DNA of 64,000 nt from Tilletiaria anomala UBC 951. Its lineage: Eukaryota; Basidiomycota; Exobasidiomycetes; Georgefischeriales; Tilletiariaceae. Shown here in pieces: positions 1-13,300 of this stretch. Where the stretch lies: contig NW_013547020.1 in the NCBI RefSeq assembly GCF_000711695.1, positions 124,001 to 188,000 of the forward strand, read 5' to 3'. Both the position numbers and the translations under genes were made by a program. The notes under the pieces were generated by a model. The model did not search any database. It was given only the letters and a program-made list of their open reading frames with translations, and was not told where the DNA came from. How positions within the stretch are numbered: position 1 is the stretch's first letter; each line of letters starts with the position of its first letter.

Positions 1-166
1 AGCTTTGAACAGATAGGTGCACTACGACTTCTCTGTGAACTTCTACAAACACACAAGCTTCAGCGCCTGGAGTCAAGCGGGAACGGCCTCGAGACTGAGA
101 TGAGAAAGAAAGGAACGAGCAATATGTGAAAGCCGATGGCCCATAAAAGGGGATGAGGAAATAACA

Positions 167-2172
167 TTACAAGCCCGCAAAGCCCACAGGAGCCTTTGCA
201 CCCTTTCTGCGAATCACGAGCAACTTTTTCGCCTGCAAGCCATAGATTGCACGCGCAGCCAGCGTCTCTCCTCCACTCATCAACTCGCTCTCGGGCGCCT
301 GTGCCCTGCCCTCGAGCATCATGGCCCTGCACTTCTCCCTGCCGCCGTCGTTGTGGCCATCGCCGTCGACGGCGTCCCACCAGCTGCTGGTGAGGATCCT
401 GAGGTCCTCGAATTCGAGCTGGTGCGGCTCGGGCGTGCGCAGCAGCGAGACGAGCACGTGCGCTGCGGCCATGTTCGTCGGCGTCGGCGGTCCGGCATTC
501 GGCAGGCTTCCCGCTGCACCGCTCGCTGCTGAGGAATTGGTCGCGCCAGATGTGCCTGTATGGGCGCTGCTCGCGACGCTCGTGTCACCTCCAGATCCTG
601 CGACGGTTGTAAGCACTGCCGTTGCGCCCCCACCCGCGGCTGCACTGCTCAAGCTAGCAGGTGAGCGAGCACCGATAAGCACCTCGAGCATCTTGAGCGT
701 CTCGGAAAAGTCGGCGCCCTCGCGCTCCGGCGCGACAAAGCGCACGACATCGCCAAAGACGCTCCAGATCTTCTCCGTCACACGCTCCAGCTCGTCCGTC
801 GCTTCCGGAATGTTGTCTTCATCCTCGTCAGAGTCGAGGTCTCCCAGCATGTCGTTGTCTACCCCCTTTGCCTTGTCCTCTGAAGCGTGTGGCTCGAGCT
901 CGGACCCCACGTCATTGCTCGTTGTGGGCGCCTCATGACGGATTGTGACGTCGTCATCTTTCTCTTCTGGCGCGCTATCTCCCGCAGGTCCAGCATCCGT
1001 GGCGGCAGCAGCAGCAGCCGCGTCAGACTTTCGACCACCAGCCTTGCCTTTGGCGCTAGCAGCACGTGTCGAACGAGCGAACGGTACGCTGGTGTCGCCG
1101 ATGAATTCTTGCGAACCATCACCGGCGATACTGGCGGCCAAATCGTCAGCTGACTCGCCAAAGCTCATCATTGTAGTGTCCTCCTGCTCTTGCGCGGCGC
1201 TCTTGACCTTTGACTTGGTCATCAGTCGCTTCTGCTGCGATTTCAAATACCGAGTTGGACAAAATATCAATGAGAGGAGTAAATATGTAGTGGATGCAAG
1301 ACGATACTCACCTTTTCGAGAAGCTCGCTTTTCATCTCCTCGAGTGCAAAGACCTCCATCTCCTCCTGCTGCAACTCGGCCTTCATCGCCTTGACTTTGG
1401 CCAGAAGTGCATGTGTCGGCAAATTCCTGTTCTGCATCTCCTTTTCTTTCTGATTTCGTGCCTCCTCGACCCTCTTCGCGTGCACCTCGGGTCCGAGGCG
1501 AATGGCTTCTTCCATCGCGGCGCTGCGGTCCTCAAAGCGCTTGCGCGCCTTCTCCACGTCCCCTGCTTTGCGCAAGAGCTCCTTGATGTGCTTTCGCGTG
1601 CGCGTGAACTTGTCGCCGCCTGAGCCGGATGCGAGGCGCTGCGCGGTGAGGAGTAAGGTGTGTGCGTCCCAGACGAGCAGGCCGGCCGACTCGAGATCCT
1701 TGGATGACGGCTTTAGTGGCGTCGGCGGGACAGCTTGGCGCAGCGCTGGAGCGCGCATGACGGAGAGCTGTCCGTCAAGCGTTCCCGCAGCGCCTGCAAC
1801 GTTGGAGGATGTTCCTGTGCCGTGTGCATCGCTGACGGTGCGTCTGCCGCCCGTGCTCCTCCCGCCAGCTCCGCCATCGTCCGCTGAGGTCGCTTCGGAC
1901 GATGATGCTGCTGGCGGGTACCAGAAGAGGCTTGCTTCGAGATGGTTGGCATCGCGTATGAAGTCGAGGATGTCGTTGTTGCCCGGATTCAGCACGGCCT
2001 TTGTAAACGGAAAATGCTCGCGGCCGAGTGTGGGAAGCGAAGTCGACTGCAGCGGCGCGAAAGAAGGGCCAGAAGTGGAGGACGCGGCGAAGCGCCGGCC
2101 GTGTGCGGTGCGCGCGTGCAAGTCGTGGATGGAGGTTAACGCGGTATTCAGCGCTGCAAGGTGGGTCTCCAT
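167..2172 (-). CDS. SPC34: DASH/Dam1 complex subunit Spc34-like, long form
   Basis: Two exons, 1312-2172 and 167-1234, joined over a 77-nt intron with a GTGAGT donor; 642 aa. Residues 1-86 carry the Spc34 signature: an N-terminal helix, then FTKAVL, then DILDFIRDANHLEASLFWYP, matching the family's pattern of a Phe-rich segment followed by I-x-x-L-I-R-D and H-E-x-x-L-F. Residues about 190-287 are charged and probably coiled coil. Spc34 is part of the ring complex that ties kinetochores to spindle microtubules in fungi. Yeast Spc34 is about 295 aa, so this one is about twice as long. The second exon adds Ser/Ala-rich low complexity and a short ordered-looking tail (AARAIYGLQAKKLLVIRR) that I do not recognise. 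The ATG at 2172 is chosen because the conserved helix begins there, although the frame stays open upstream. A second acceptor 3 nt further on is possible. The gene is divergent from the AMP deaminase gene. Confidence 0.75.
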
Positions 2173-2703
2173 CTTGCTTCGCTCGGATCTGACTGCGTGG
2201 TAGCGGGGGAGGGCACGCTGCCGAGGGTCACCACTAATACGTGAAAGGTGATGCGATGTGTTGGAGGAGGCTGCGAGCAACAAGAAACACAATAGCAGCG
2301 AGACGACGCGACCAACACACGCGTCGTTGCGCGCGCTGATAACGGGACTCCCTCTGAGAGCACAAGCGAACCCGCGGCAGTCGCAAACATTGTCGGCACT
2401 TTTTTGTTCTCTACACACACGCCAGAGGCGAGAACCGCAACAGCAGTACGTCTCCCCTCGGCACTGTCGGCTCGCCTTCCGGCCGGGGTGGAGTCATTCG
2501 ATGCATTCATGCTTGGTTGCGAAGAGAGGAGAGTCAAGGTGAAGCTTTTCAATGCGATGAATGCTGGATCTCTTCCTCCTCCGTTCCGTTGTTGCCGACT
2601 TGTTGGCCAGTTATTCACAGGAAGAAGCTGCAGCAGGCAGTAGCGCAGGACCCAGTCTCTCGTTTCCACGCTCACCAGCCGCAACGCTTCGCTGCTGGCC
2701 GAC
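2173..2703. promoter_or_regulatory. Shared divergent promoter, SPC34 / AMP deaminase
   Basis: This 531-nt spacer lies between two start codons that point away from each other. I see no TATA box close to either start and no repeat. Open frames cross it on both strands but have no recognisable product, so I read it as 5' leaders plus a common promoter. Confidence 0.5.
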
Positions 2704-5700
2704 ATGTCTTGTAGCACGCCGCAGAGCGATAGTCAGCTATCCAGTTCGGGCAGCGTCGAGCCCTCGTCATCGTCTGCAGCATTCGACCAGGAGGGTGTTG
2801 TTGCAGCGAATAACAGTGCCAGAAGAACAGCAGGAGGCAGACAGCAGGGCTGGTACAGCGAGCTGGACGAAAAGCTCGTCAGGAGGGTGTGTTTGTTAGC
2901 ATTTTCAAGTGCGCAGGCTCAATCTGACATACCCTTTCACCGCTACTTATTCTTGGAACAGAGCGACTCTGCATATCGTGCACATGCACCCCACATGGCC
3001 GCTGGTCCATCAGAAGAAGGAGGGGATGTGACAACCGCAACCGCCCCTCTGCCGATGGCTGCGTCTCGCGCGCTCTCCGCCTCGCTCTCCATTGAGCTGC
3101 TTCACGCGAATGTCGAAGTGGACGGGGGAGCCAAACATCGAGGCCCAGATGCGAATACGGAGATTGGCTCAGATGGTGGCTTTCCTGCGATCTCCACGTC
3201 GGCCGCATCTGCCTCGTCCCTTGCAGCCAAAGAGCTGTCGCAGCTCAGCCTCAGGGAGCGCAACAAGGACCTCACACGCGGCGCCGATGGATCCTACGTT
3301 CCTGCGCCGCATCTGGTCGGCGTGGGCATGCAGCCATCACCATCGATCGAGTACGATGGCGCCAACGGTCAGGCTGGAGGCGTGGGCGGCGTCGTGCCGA
3401 CTGGGCCGAGGAAGGTGCCTGGGGATGACAGCGACGAAGCGGAGGGCCAAATGGCAGAGCAGATCGAGGAGGGTTACGAGGCCGAGGAGGGATCTTCTCA
3501 CGCTCCAGGCCAGGACCGCGCTCAACAGAACACCCACTCACAGTATGCACCCGCACTGAGCGAGCGCCAACTCAGCATGCACGAGCGATTTGCAGCCTCG
3601 CCTGCAGAAGCAGCAGCCGCTTTGGCAGGTATGGGCGCTGTCGCTGGGGACTCATCCGATACGGACATCGTTGGAGCTACAGCTACCGCTTCTCCCTCTC
3701 AAGCGCAGCAATACAAGCAGCAACAACAAGTAGCGATGCACACCGAGCTCACGTCGGAGCTTCGTGCGCTGTACAAGAGCTTACAGAAGTGCTTGGAGCT
3801 GCGCGACAAGTACATGATGGCCAGCTTGCAGGCTAACCTCGATGACAATCCCAAGAACTGGGATGCAGAGTTTGTCGAGCGGGCACAGAGAGCTCAGGGC
3901 AAGGCTGGCAAGGAAATGGGAAAGAACGCAGGAGGTGTGGACCCGCGGGAAGATGCAAAAGCTGCCCCCAAGGGAAAGAAGGAGATTCGCGTGGATGGTA
4001 CCGCGCTGGCCTATTCGCCTGACGATGACAGGGTCGGTGCGGATCCGACAGCGGCAACGTCCAGTGACACTGTGGATAGCCAGCCGATCTACAAGCCTTG
4101 GCGCATCTATCCGGCTCCGCCACGTCCGCACTGGGAGCTGTTCAACCCCCCACCGGCGTCTTCTTTCGTCGTCCGTCCTGATCGACCCTCATTAGCGTCG
4201 CGGCCATCAGACGCGAGCGCAAACAGGAACACGTCCGTCAACCCGCTTCCTCCGCCCATTCCGCCCGCCAGCCCGGCGAACGCCAAGGCTGCGCAGGAGC
4301 TGCTGGAAGGAACTGGCGGCAGGCCAGGTGTGTTCCGCATGGAAGATATCGTCATTCCTGGAATGCACCGGCGTAAGGGCAAAGCTGTCGGGTTCGCAAT
4401 GGAGGACGGTGTCTTCCAGGTCTACGAAGAGGAGGAAGAGGAGGTACGGATACAGCATCAGAAGCAGCAGCAGCAGGATGATGGTGGTGATGTAACCACT
4501 TCCTTAGCACCTGTGCGATCAAATGTAAACGGCAGCAGCGACAGCAGCAGGAGACCGCTCTTCAGCGTTCCCACGCTACAGCAATACTTCAAAGATCTCG
4601 ACCTGCTCCTGTCCGTCATCTCCGACGGCCCCGCCAAGTCGTTCGCGTGGCGGCGGCTAAAGTATCTCGAAGGAAAGTGGAACCTGTACTCGCTGCTGAA
4701 CGAATACCGCGAGCTGGACGGCATGAAGCGCGTGCCGCACCGCGATTTCTACAATGTACGCAAGGTCGACACGCACGTCCACCACAGTGCCAGCATGAAC
4801 CAGAAGCATCTGCTCCGATTCATCAAAGCCAAGATCAAGAGGTATCCGGATGATGTCGTCATCTTCCGCGATGGCCGACAGCTGACACTGCAGCAGGTGT
4901 TTGAGAGTCTCAAGCTCACCGCGTACGATCTGAGCATCGACACTCTCGATATGCATGCCCATCAGGATGCTTTCCATCGCTTTGACAAGGTGAGTCTAGA
5001 TGTGGTACTCTGTGCGCATAAGCTAATTTTGAGCGCGTGCTAACGCGCATTTTGCGTCCTCGCTTCCTCTGCCCAGTTCAACCTCAAGTACAACCCGATC
5101 GGCGAGTCGCGGCTGCGCGAGATCTTCCTCAAGACAGACAATTTGATCAAGGGGCGCTACCTCGCCGAAATCACACGCGAGCTGATGGCCGATCTAGAGC
5201 AGAGCAAGTACCAGATGGCCGAGTACCGCATCAGCATCTATGGCCGCAGCAAGGAGGAGTGGGACAAGCTGGCTGCGTGGATCGTCGACAACCGCCTGTT
5301 CAGCCCGAACGTACGCTGGCTCATCCAGGTGCCGCGGCTGTACGACGTCTACAAAGCCAATGGGACGGTGGACAACTTTGAGCAGATCATCCAGAGTGAG
5401 TAGGCGGTGAGGGTGGCTTGTGAAAGGAATGGACGATTGAACGCGCCGAACGCTCCTCCCGCCAGACGTCTTTGAGCCGCTGTTCGAAGTCACGCAGAAC
5501 CCAGAGAAGCACGCCAAGATGCACATATTCCTGCAGCGCGTCATCGGCTTCGACGTCGTGGACGATGAAAGCAAAGCAGAACGGCGCATCCACCGCAAAT
5601 TCCCCGTGCCCAAGCTGTGGGACTTTAAGCAGAGCCCGCCGTACAACTACTGGATGTACTACATGTACGCCAACATGGCGAGCCTGAACCAGTGGCGGCG

Positions 5701-6766
5701 CATGCGCGGATTAAGTGAGTGTCCGAGGCCGGATCTTGCATAGGTGGAGAGTACGGCTGGCTGACGGATGGACCGCTACTGTGTGCGCGCCCTTGCGTGC
5801 AGACACGTTTGTGCTGCGGCCGCACGCGGGCGAGGCAGGCGACACTGACCACCTGTCTGCAGCGTTCCTGACATCCCAGTCGATCTCGCACGGGATCCTG
5901 CTGCGCAAGGTACCGGCGTTGCAGTACCTGTACTACCTCAAACAGATCGGTCTGGCCATGTCGCCGCTCAGCAACAACGCGCTATTCCTCGCGTACGAGC
6001 GCAATCCGTTCCCGACATTCTTTCGCATGGGCATGAACGTCAGTATCTCCACGGACGACCCGCTGCAGTTCCACCTGAGCAAGGAGCCACTACTGGAGGA
6101 GTACTCGGTCGCGACGCAGATCTACAAGCTGCGGCCTTCTGGTGAGTGAGCGAGCAAGGCAGGCGTGTGTGAGCCCCGCGAGACGAGCCCCCCTCCGAGT
6201 CTGACAAGCGCCTTTACTTTCACATTGCTGCTGCTGCTGCTCTTGCAGACATGTGCGAGCTGGCGCGCAATAGTGTTCTGCAGTCCGGCTGGGAGATGGA
6301 GATCAAGCGGCACTGGCTCGGGCCGAACTTCTTCCTGCCGGGCCCTCAGGGGAATGTGGTGGCCAAGACGAACGTGCCGGACATCCGCCTGCGATTCCGC
6401 GAGGAGACGCTGCGCGAGGAGCTCGACTTGGTATGGCGGCACGGCTCTCTGTCGCCGCCGTCCGTCGCCGCAGATGCTGAGCTATCCAGCGCTGCGGGTG
6501 CGGCTCCGGATGCTACGACCATCAGCGCCGGTGGGCTTGCACCGCAAGAGATGGACGTTGCTAGCTTCCCGGGCGTCTTTCAGCTTGCCGAGGGAAAGAA
6601 GCGCCGTGCCAGCGCCGGCCAGTCGGCTGCTGCTGCTGGTGTCTCTAACAAGGGCGGGAGCGGACTGATGGCCAACGGCGGCGTTGCACGGCTGACCGAA
6701 GGCAGTGCCGGTTCGGCCTCATCAGGGACGAGGCGAAGGGCAGGCGCCGAGTCTTCGACAACATAA
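2704..6766 (+). CDS. AMD1: AMP deaminase
   Basis: It converts AMP to IMP and ammonia in the purine nucleotide cycle, in the cytosol. Exons: 2704-2886, 2962-4989, 5077-5395, 5466-5714, 5803-6141, 6249-6766; 1211 aa. Zinc ligands are in [17 protein letters not shown] near residue 662. Further hallmarks are [18 protein letters not shown], the [13 protein letters not shown] segment and [11 protein letters not shown] with the catalytic Asp pair. The first 500 or so residues are low complexity, as in other fungal AMP deaminases, and the C-terminal tail after VWRHG is Ala/Ser-rich. Four introns interrupt the catalytic half and are fixed by homology. The first intron (2887-2961, 75 nt) is in frame and free of stops. 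I infer it from a CTGAC branch site, a pyrimidine tract and a CAG acceptor; if it is retained the protein has 1236 aa. Confidence 0.95.
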
Positions 6767-7375
6767 AACAAGCGGTGCTGCGCTACTAAGTGTTGGTGTC
6801 TGGTAGTTAAACTGTTTCAAACGACTGTTGCCCTGCAATGAATGGATCACTTTTCCCTCGAAAAAGTGTGCGCGACGCGGATCGAGCCTGACGTACCTGA
6901 TATTACTGACACGGCTCAAGATGCGAAATGCCGATTACACTGTTGTGGCCGGCCAGAGTGCGTGTTACGGTGGGCAATGGCGCGCGCCGTCTCTTCTCCC
7001 TGCTGGCGGGCGTGATGGAGCGACGTAGATCCACGCCGTATCCACTCCATACACAGCGGCGCAGTGCTGCATGCTCTCCCGACATGAAGAAAAGATGCGC
7101 AGTAGCAGGTAGCCAAAAAGACAAGCTAGAAAAAGAAAGAAAAGAGAGCGTGTTGTCAGAGAGATGGGGCGACAGAAGGTGGACGAGTGCCACGTCTGCA
7201 CCTCGCGAAAAAGAAAGAAAGTGCTGCGCTGCGCGCAGGGGATAAAAAGGGAGCGCGCCCCTCGCTGCCCTCGCTGCCGCCCGCCCCTTCGACCGCGCGC
7301 ACGCAGCCTTCGCTTTTTGTCGTGTTTCCCCGTCAGCGGGCGAGGGGCGCTAACCCTAATTAGCCTCCACCCAAT
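6767..7375. promoter_or_regulatory. AMD1 3' end and MOT1 promoter
   Basis: This 609-nt tandem spacer holds two purine-rich A/G stretches at about 7117-7150 and 7206-7220, and a GC-rich pyrimidine stretch at 7255-7310. A CTAACCCTAAT box lies only about 16 nt upstream of the MOT1 start codon. I see no gene. Confidence 0.5.
7350..7360 (+). promoter_or_regulatory. Telomere-repeat-like CTAACCCTAA box
   Basis: The sequence CTAACCCTAAT sits about 16 nt upstream of the MOT1 ATG. It contains more than one unit of CCCTAA, the complement of the TTAGGG telomere repeat. Such boxes are bound by Tbf1/Teb1-type Myb proteins at fungal promoters. The sequence is seen directly; binding is an inference. Confidence 0.35.
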
Positions 7376-10300
7376 ATGAGCAGCTCCCTCCATGCTGCCA
7401 CCAGCAGCAGTCAAATCGTCGCCGTTGCTACCACCAGTGAGTCTTAACCCTTTCCTGCATCATTATCATATGATACCGATATCTTCGCCTCGCGGTCGGT
7501 TGGCGATATCGTCCAGTCGACGCAAACCAGAGGCATGCTCAGCTGGTTGCATCGCGACCTGCACTCCCGTCGGCCGCGACGAATTCTATGCCATGCTACT
7601 TTTGAACACCGGCTGGCCGCCTATCTCTTTGTTTGTCCGATATGTGTCTGTGACATACCTGACCGCCGAACACTTGCTTTCTGCCCCCTCTTCTCTCATT
7701 TGCTCCATATTCCCCGTACCCAACAGGACTCGATCGCCTTGTATCGCTCCTTGAGACTGGCTCGACGCTGGCCGTGAAGCAGACCGCCGCCCAGCAACTG
7801 GGCCAGATCGCGGCGTTAAGCGTCAGAGGCGGCGGCACTGGCCTTGGCGCTGGCACTAGCGCGGGTACGGATGCGACGGCGGGTGATGCAGGTGTCAGCA
7901 GCGCGTTGAACAATGCTGGCGGGGGCACAGTCAAATCAGAAAAGCAAGCATCGCAAGCTGGCGACGTAGAGCGACAGGAAGCACAGCATGCATCAGGCTC
8001 AAACATCAAGCTCGAAGACCTCTCTGCCGCGAGTGCAACCGCGTACCACGGCCTTGATGGCGACTGGCACGAGAGCGTCTACCTCCTCGCCAAGGTCCTC
8101 CCGCACTTACGGTCCAAGAGCTGGGACACGCGCGTCGCCGCTGCCTCGGCCATCGAGGTCATCTGCCGCGCCAGCGGCGTTTGGGATGTTCGTTCCGGCT
8201 CCAGCCTTGTGGAAGATGGTGGTGGTGCACATCAGGGGAAGGTGCAGACAGTCAAGAAGGAAGAGGCAGATGGAGATGGTGACGCATCCATGGCAAACGG
8301 CTCGATCCACTCTGCCGAACAAAGAGAAGAAGACCCTCTGCCTCCAGACACATTGTCCTTCCGCACCTTCTCCCTTGCGAATCTCCTTGCCACGGGCCCT
8401 AAGCTGCTTTCGTCTGCCGGCAAAGAGTACATCCTCACCGGCGGCTCGGTCGCCGAGCGCCTCGCGGCCGCCAAGCGCAACCTCAAGAGCCTCGGGCTCG
8501 ACATGGGCGGCCCCACCGGCGTCGGAGACGACGGAAATGACCTCGGCCTAGACGTAGAGGCCGAGCTGCGAGCGGGTGAGGCGCAGCAAGAGCAACAGCA
8601 GGCGCAGAGCGATAGCAAGGAAGACTCTCCTTCTGCTGCTCTTGATCGCGAAGGCCCGGGACTGAGGATCGACAGGTCCAGCAAGGCGCCCTTGTCCTCG
8701 TTGCCTCAGCCATGCGTTGGGCTCGCATCCGCGTCCGCCGCGTCTTCATTTGGTAGTGCAGCTGCGGCGGCACCAACGGGAGGCAAGCAGTCTTGGCTTG
8801 TCGCTTCGCCGACACTCGCTTCGCCGTCCTTGAGCATTTCTGCGTCATCCGGTCATTCAGGATCTGCGCTCCCCACAATGGCTGCAGCTGCGGTTGCGGA
8901 ACAGGAGCCACCCGCACCCGCGGAGGTGGACTTGTCGAAGCTGTCGGCGCGGGAGCGCAACCAGCTCAAGCGTAAGCGAAAGATGGAAGGCAAGGGATCC
9001 GTTGCTGGTGGCGATAGCAGTGGCGCAAGCACAGCGACGCCGTCACGGAGCGCAGGCGCGACGACGCCGCTTGGCCGTCGCGCGTCCGAGTACTCTGAAA
9101 AAACGCGCGTTGTCGAGAGCCCCGCTGCTGCTGCTGCCGGTACCGCATTCAGCAACGGAAGTGTGGCCAATGCGGATAGGCTACGCATCAAGTCTCCCAC
9201 CCCCAGCGCTGTCGGGCTCGACGCACGGCATAGCGATGCAGCGGCAGCATCTAAGGCGACCAACGGTGAAGCACGCGATCACCTTTGCGCCATAGCTGCT
9301 CCCACTGCCAGACCCTCGTCTTCTTTGCAAACGCCAAGCGTCGAGCAGCCCACTCCATCGCCAGAAGTAGCAACGCCAGTGTCCAGCGCGAAAGACGGCT
9401 CGGCGTTACTGGCGCCCGCGGGCGAGTGGCCATTCCAGCTCGTCGCACAGGTCCTCGCGGCCGACCTGTTCAACGCGCAGTGGGAGATCCGGCATGGCGC
9501 CGCACTAGGGCTCCGCGAAGTCATCCGGACACAAGGCGCGTGTGCTGGCATGTGCGTCGGTAGTGGGGGCGGCGGCGCGGAGAAATTCGCAAACGGGGAG
9601 GGTGGTGGTACTGGGTCCCAAAGCGCAAGCGAAGCAAGCAGGAACGTCGCGCTGCACGGGCGCTGGTGCGAGGACATGGCGATCCGCTTGCTGTCTGTCC
9701 TATCGCTCGACCGGCTCGGCGACTTTATCTTCGACCACGTCGTCGCGCCCGTGCGCGAAACTGCGTCCCAGACGCTCGCGGCGCTCTTCCGCGTCATGCC
9801 CAACGTCGTGCAGCGCGAAACGCACGCATGCCTCATCGCCATGATCCTGCAGGACTACCTCGATGCGTCACCCCGTGCAGCCGCTGGCGCCAGCGATGCG
9901 CTGGACAAGTTCGCGATTGGACGTGGAGTCAAGGGGTACAGCTGGGAAGTGCGGCATGCGGGGCTGCTCGGCCTCAAGTACGAGCTGGCGCTCCGGGATG
10001 AGGCGGCGGGGGTGCAAAAGCAGGATGGTGAGGTGGGGACGTTGAGAGAGATCGTGAACATGGCTACGCTGGCGTGAGTTTTTAACCTCCCTTGCCCTAT
10101 TGCCGCCCCTTTGGAGCTGCTAATGAGCCTTTGTTTTCGACTACTTTCCTGCCCATCTACAGCTTACGCGACGAAGACGACGACATCCGCGGCGTGGCGG
10201 CTTCAATGCTAATTCCCGCCGCAAATGAGATCGTCACACACCTACACGACATGCTTCCTCGCGTCATCCACCAGCTCTGGGAGTGCCTTGAGCATGCCCG

Positions 10301-13300
10301 CGACGACCTATCCAGCAGTCTCTCGAGCATCATGGACCTTTTGTCGACGCTTATGCAGAACAGCGTGGTCATCACGCTGATGCGCTCCTCTGCCTCACGT
10401 CCCCTTCCGCAGCTCATCCCGCTCGTGTACCCGTTCTTCCGCCACACGATCTCAAGCGTGCGCGCCGCGGCAGTGCGCGCGATCGTCACGTTCCTCGGCA
10501 TGCGCGACGCTGTCCCGAGCTGGGCGGACGATCGCATCTTCCGCTTGCTCTTCCAGAACATGGTCGTCGAGGAGAAGCCAGACATCCGCCAGCACAGCGC
10601 CAACGCATGGGCCACGCTCCTCTCGGCCTTTGCGAGCGACCCAGCGTGGCTTGCGTCGACGCTCGGCCCGCACGTCACGCGCTTCTACGCGATCCTTATG
10701 ACGCCCCTGGGGCACCGCTTCGACCCGAGCCTGTTCTACCGGCCGACGGGCGCCGCAGCGAACGGAGCACACGACGTCGACAAAAGCATGCTCGCACAGG
10801 ACTTGACGCTCGTCGGCATGGACAGCATCATCCGCGGCCGTCTCAGCGCAGCCATGGCGCTCGGCGAGGTACTTGCGCTCTGGCCCGCCGAGCGCGTCGG
10901 TGCAGACTTTGAGTCGCAACTCGACGCCTACCTGTCCTCCAGCTCTGCCTTGCAGCGCTGCCTCGCCGCAGCGGTTCTGCAGGAATGGGCCGAGGCCTGC
11001 TGGCGTCGCAGCGAGTCGGTCATTGCCACATCGCCATCAGCGCAGAAGCTGAGCGCAAAAATGATCGGCATTCTCGAGTCGCCCGCGCCGATCACGTACG
11101 CTGAGATGACAACGCTGTTGTTGCGCACGCAGACTGAATGCCAGGCGCTCTGCAACATGTTCGTCCGCGACGGCAAGCTGGCGCGCGACGCGGTACCGGT
11201 GCTGTCGTCCACCGTCGATCCGACTGGGCACGATGCAAGCGCATTCAGCCTCGCAAGTGCCAAGACCATCGCCGGTGAGACCTACCAGGCGCTGCTGCCC
11301 AAGATCTCGAAACGGACGCAGAAAACGGCTCTGCCGCTGTTGCAGCAGAAGCACCGCGTCGTCGTCGCTTCTATCGGGTTCTACGAGACGGCCAAGTCGA
11401 AGCAGGATACACAAATGTTTGCTTCAGTCGCCTCCGCCGTCATCGCCCTCGGGTCCCTTCCAGATAAGCTCAACCCCATCATCCGGAGCATCATGAACAG
11501 TGTCAAGTTTGAGGAAAGCCGCGACCTGCAGGAACGCTCGGCGATGGCCGTTGCGCACCTCATCGAGGTCTGTTGCCGATCGGGCGCCAAATCCAACCCT
11601 TCTGGCAAGGTCGTTAAGAACCTCTGCGCATTCGTATGCCAGGACACGAGCATCACGCCGGTCTTTGAGGCATCGAGCCACATCTTCGAGGGCATCCTGT
11701 CGATCAAGGATGCTAGCATTGGCGTCAAGAAGGACGAATCAGAGGGTACGCCAGAGGAGGCAGAAGGCAGACTCATCCGTCGCGGCGCGCAGGTCGCACT
11801 GGCAGCCATCGCTAAGCGATTCGGCGCGTCCCTCTTCACGAGTGTCGCCGGTCTGTGGGATAGCATCGCATCTGCCCTTGATGCAGTCACCGCAAGCAAG
11901 CAGCCTGATGAGTTGGATAATGTTCTCGCGAGTGGCAGCGCGCAAGCATTGCTTGACGGCCTCAACGTCCTGCAAACCGTTCTGCCGCATGTGGCCATTG
12001 AGCTGCATACAGCTGTCATTGAACTTCTGCCGAAGCTCACGCTGGCCCTGCAGAGCAAATTCGCAGTAATCCGATCTGCCGCAGCTCAAACGATCGCTGC
12101 TTCGGCTCAGCAGATCACGTCTTCGACTATGCTGCATATCGTTCACCACATCATTCCATTGCTCAATGACGCAACGTTGTTGCGCAACCGCCAAGGAGCT
12201 GCAGAGGCCATCGCGCTCACGGTCGGAGCCCTTGATCTTGACGTCTTGCCCTACCTCATCTTCCTCATTGTTCCACTGCTGGGACGCATGGGTGACCCGA
12301 GCGACGATGTACGCTTGCTTGCAGCTAGCACATTTGGCATCCTCGTCAAAATGGTTCCTCTCGAGGCTGGACTCCCTGACCCGGTCGGCTTCCCAACAGA
12401 GTTGCTCGACAAAAGACAGGAGCAGCGACTGTTCCTAGAGCAACTCTTGGGTAATAACAAGGTTCAGCACTATGAGATCCCCGTGTCGCTCAACGTCGAG
12501 CTCAGAAAGTATCAGCAAGACGGTGTCAACTGGATGGCATTCCTCTCTAAGTATCAGCTTCACGGAGTGTTGTGCGACGATATGGGTCTTGGCAAGACAC
12601 TGCAGTCCATCGCAATCCTCGCGAGCAAGCACTATGAACGCGATCAGAGATATAAGGCGACTGGTTCTCCTGATTCCAAACCGCTTCCGTCTCTTGTCAT
12701 TTGTCCGCCTACGCTCACGGGCCATTGGGTGTTCGAGATTCGCAAATATGCAACTAATCTCCGGCCACTGCTCTTTGGAGGTCTCCCAGCTGAGCGCGCG
12801 CTGCTCCTCAATGATATCCCAAAGCATGATGTAATTGTCATGTCGTACGACGTTGTGCGCAACGACATCGCATCCCTTTCCCCGATCGCCTGGAATTACT
12901 GTATTCTTGACGAAGGTCACATCATCAAGAACGCAAAAACAAAGACGACCAAGGCAGTCAAGACGCTCAAAGCGAATCATCGGCTCCTTCTTTCGGGCAC
13001 TCCGATCCAGAACAGCGTTCTAGAGCTCTGGTCTCTTTTCGACTTCCTCATGCCAGGGTTCCTCGGTACTGAGAAGGCCTTCCACGAGCGATTCAGCAAG
13101 CCGATTCTAGCAACGCGCGATGGCAAAGCTACTGCCAAGGAACGCGAAGCCGCTGCTTTGGCCCTCGAGGCGTTACACAAGCAGGTCTTGCCTTTCGTTC
13201 TGCGCAGACTCAAGGACGACGTCTTGGACGATCTGCCTCCAAAGATTATCCAGGACATCGAGTGCGAGCTCGGCGACGTGCAACGCCAGCTGTACGACGA

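Noticed and set aside
9279-9842. 187-codon minus-strand frame inside MOT1
   Set aside because: Antisense shadow of the low-complexity insertion in MOT1, with no recognisable domain.
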